5,920 bases of DNA from Natronohydrobacter sp. GTDB lineage: Bacteria; Pseudomonadota; Alphaproteobacteria; Rhodobacterales; Rhodobacteraceae. The stretch spans positions 1-5,920 of the forward strand of contig SKRP01000081.1 of NCBI GenBank assembly GCA_007118445.1, given 5' to 3'. The position numbers were made by a program, and so were the translations under genes. Every line of letters begins with the position of its first letter. The stretch's first letter is position 1. Positions 5,037 to 5,920 of this stretch are shown here, in pieces. Under the pieces are notes generated by a model. It ran no database searches. It was not told the origin of the DNA and saw only the letters and a program-made list of their open reading frames with translations.

Positions 5037-5920
5037 TCAGGCAGGCTGTGTCATCAGGTCACGTACATCGGTCAGCCGACCGGTGATCGCGGCTGCAGCG
5101 GCCATCGCCGGGGACATCAGATGGGTGCGCCCGCCGCGGCCCTGACGGCCCTCGAAATTGCGGTTCGAGGTCGCTGCGCAGCGCTCGCCGGGGCTGAGCT
5201 GGTCGGGGTTCATCGCGAGGCACATCGAGCATCCCGCAAGGCGCCATTCAAAACCGGCATCGATGAAGATCTGCGCAAGCCCCTCTGCTTCGGCCTGCGC
5301 GCGCACCAGACCGGAGCCGGGCACCACCATGGCGCGCTTGACCCGGATCTTCTGGCCCTTGAGCACTTCTGCTGCGGCGCGCAGGTCTTCGATCCGGCCA
5401 TTCGTGCAGGAGCCGATGAACACTGTGTCGATTTCGATATCCGTCAGCTTCTGACCGGCTTTCAGGCCCATATAGTCCAGCGCACGCTGCGCCGCACCGA
5501 CCTTGCCGCCCGAGAAGCTGGCGGGATCGGGCACAGAGGCGGTGATCGGCAGCACATCTTCGGGCGAGGTGCCCCAGGTCACAACCGGCGCGATATCCTC
5601 GCCCTTGAGCGTGACAACCTTGTCCCAGACCGCATCCGGGTCGGATGTGAGCGTTTTCCACCAGGCCAGTGCGGCCTCCCATTGCGCACCTTTCGGGGCA
5701 TGGGGGCGGCCCTTGACATAGTCGAAGGTTTTCTGGTCAGGCGCGATGAGGCCAGCGCGCGCGCCGCCCTCGATGGCCATGTTGCACACGGTCATGCGGC
5801 CTTCCATCGACAACTCTTCGATGGCCTGACCGCAATATTCGATCACATAGCCGGTGCCGCCCGCCGTGCCGGTTGCGCCGATCACCGAAAGCGTGATGTC
5901 CTTGGCGGTCACACCGGGGC
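5037..5920 (-). CDS. leuC: 3-isopropylmalate dehydratase large subunit, C-terminal part (runs off right edge)
   Basis: About 293 codons plus the TGA (5039-5037) are present. LeuC is usually about 466-470 residues, so roughly the first 175 are beyond the right edge. The frame stays open to the edge, and the GTG at 5912 is an internal Val codon. The protein is the aconitase-family catalytic subunit of isopropylmalate isomerase and carries a [4Fe-4S] cluster. All three cluster cysteines are visible: GSCTNGR (Cys codon 5408-5406) and GCSMC (Cys codons 5231-5229 and 5222-5220). Other family blocks are GGTGYVIEYCG, EGRMTVCNMAIEGGARAG, MVVPGSG and TSNRNFEGRQGRGG, the last being the substrate-binding stretch. 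No frameshift or missing cluster ligand is seen. Leucine-responsive control, if any, would lie upstream, outside the window. Confidence 0.97.
   Translation of the reverse strand, partial: PGVTAKDITLSVIGATGTAGGTGYVIEYCGQAIEELSMEGRMTVCNMAIEGGARAGLIAPDQKTFDYVKGRPHAPKGAQWEAALAWWKTLTSDPDAVWDKVVTLKGEDIAPVVTWGTSPEDVLPITASVPDPASFSGGKVGAAQRALDYMGLKAGQKLTDIEIDTVFIGSCTNGRIEDLRAAAEVLKGQKIRVKRAMVVPGSGLVRAQAEAEGLAQIFIDAGFEWRLAGCSMCLAMNPDQLSPGERCAATSNRNFEGRQGRGGRTHLMSPAMAAAAAITGRLTDVRDLMTQPA

Noticed and set aside
4160..5086. A 308-codon plus-strand open frame antisense to leuD
   Set aside because: leuD is certain on the other strand; this frame spans its terminator and the repeat-like element and shows no domain.

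Overview
The window comes from a GC-rich alphaproteobacterium, most likely a member of the Rhodobacterales/Rhodobacteraceae. The protein sequences suggest this, as does a hairpin-plus-tail element between leuC and leuD that resembles a dispersed intergenic repeat I recall from that group. I could not run a search, so the placement rests on recognition.

Layout, left to right. (1) A minus-strand gene runs off the left edge. Its first 386 codons encode the signal peptide and the helical-repeat region of a soluble lytic murein transglycosylase (Slt). (2) About 130 bp of divergent intergenic DNA separates it from dapA on the plus strand. dapA encodes 4-hydroxy-tetrahydrodipicolinate synthase, with its active-site residues and most lysine-feedback residues intact. 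(3) dapA converges with a minus-strand gene so tightly that both stop codons lie inside one TTAA. That gene encodes a secreted endonuclease/exonuclease/phosphatase (EEP) family protein. Most of its expected catalytic residues appear replaced and it lacks a conventional in-frame start codon. (4) Just upstream of it, and overlapping it, is a multi-pass membrane protein of unknown function. (5) A 265-bp intergenic gap follows, holding the leuCD terminator and an odd plus-strand terminator-like hairpin. (6) leuD and the C-terminal two-thirds of leuC, on the minus strand, run off the right edge, with the repeat-like element between them.

How the genes relate: LeuC and LeuD are the two subunits of isopropylmalate isomerase (leucine synthesis). 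DapA commits aspartate semialdehyde to diaminopimelate and lysine, and so supplies the peptidoglycan that Slt cleaves. The membrane protein and the EEP protein look translationally linked and are the least understood part of the window. The convergent dapA/EEP junction may be a rearrangement breakpoint between two conserved blocks (slt-dapA and leuCD-membrane-EEP). No tRNA, rRNA, insertion sequence, CRISPR array or phage gene was seen.
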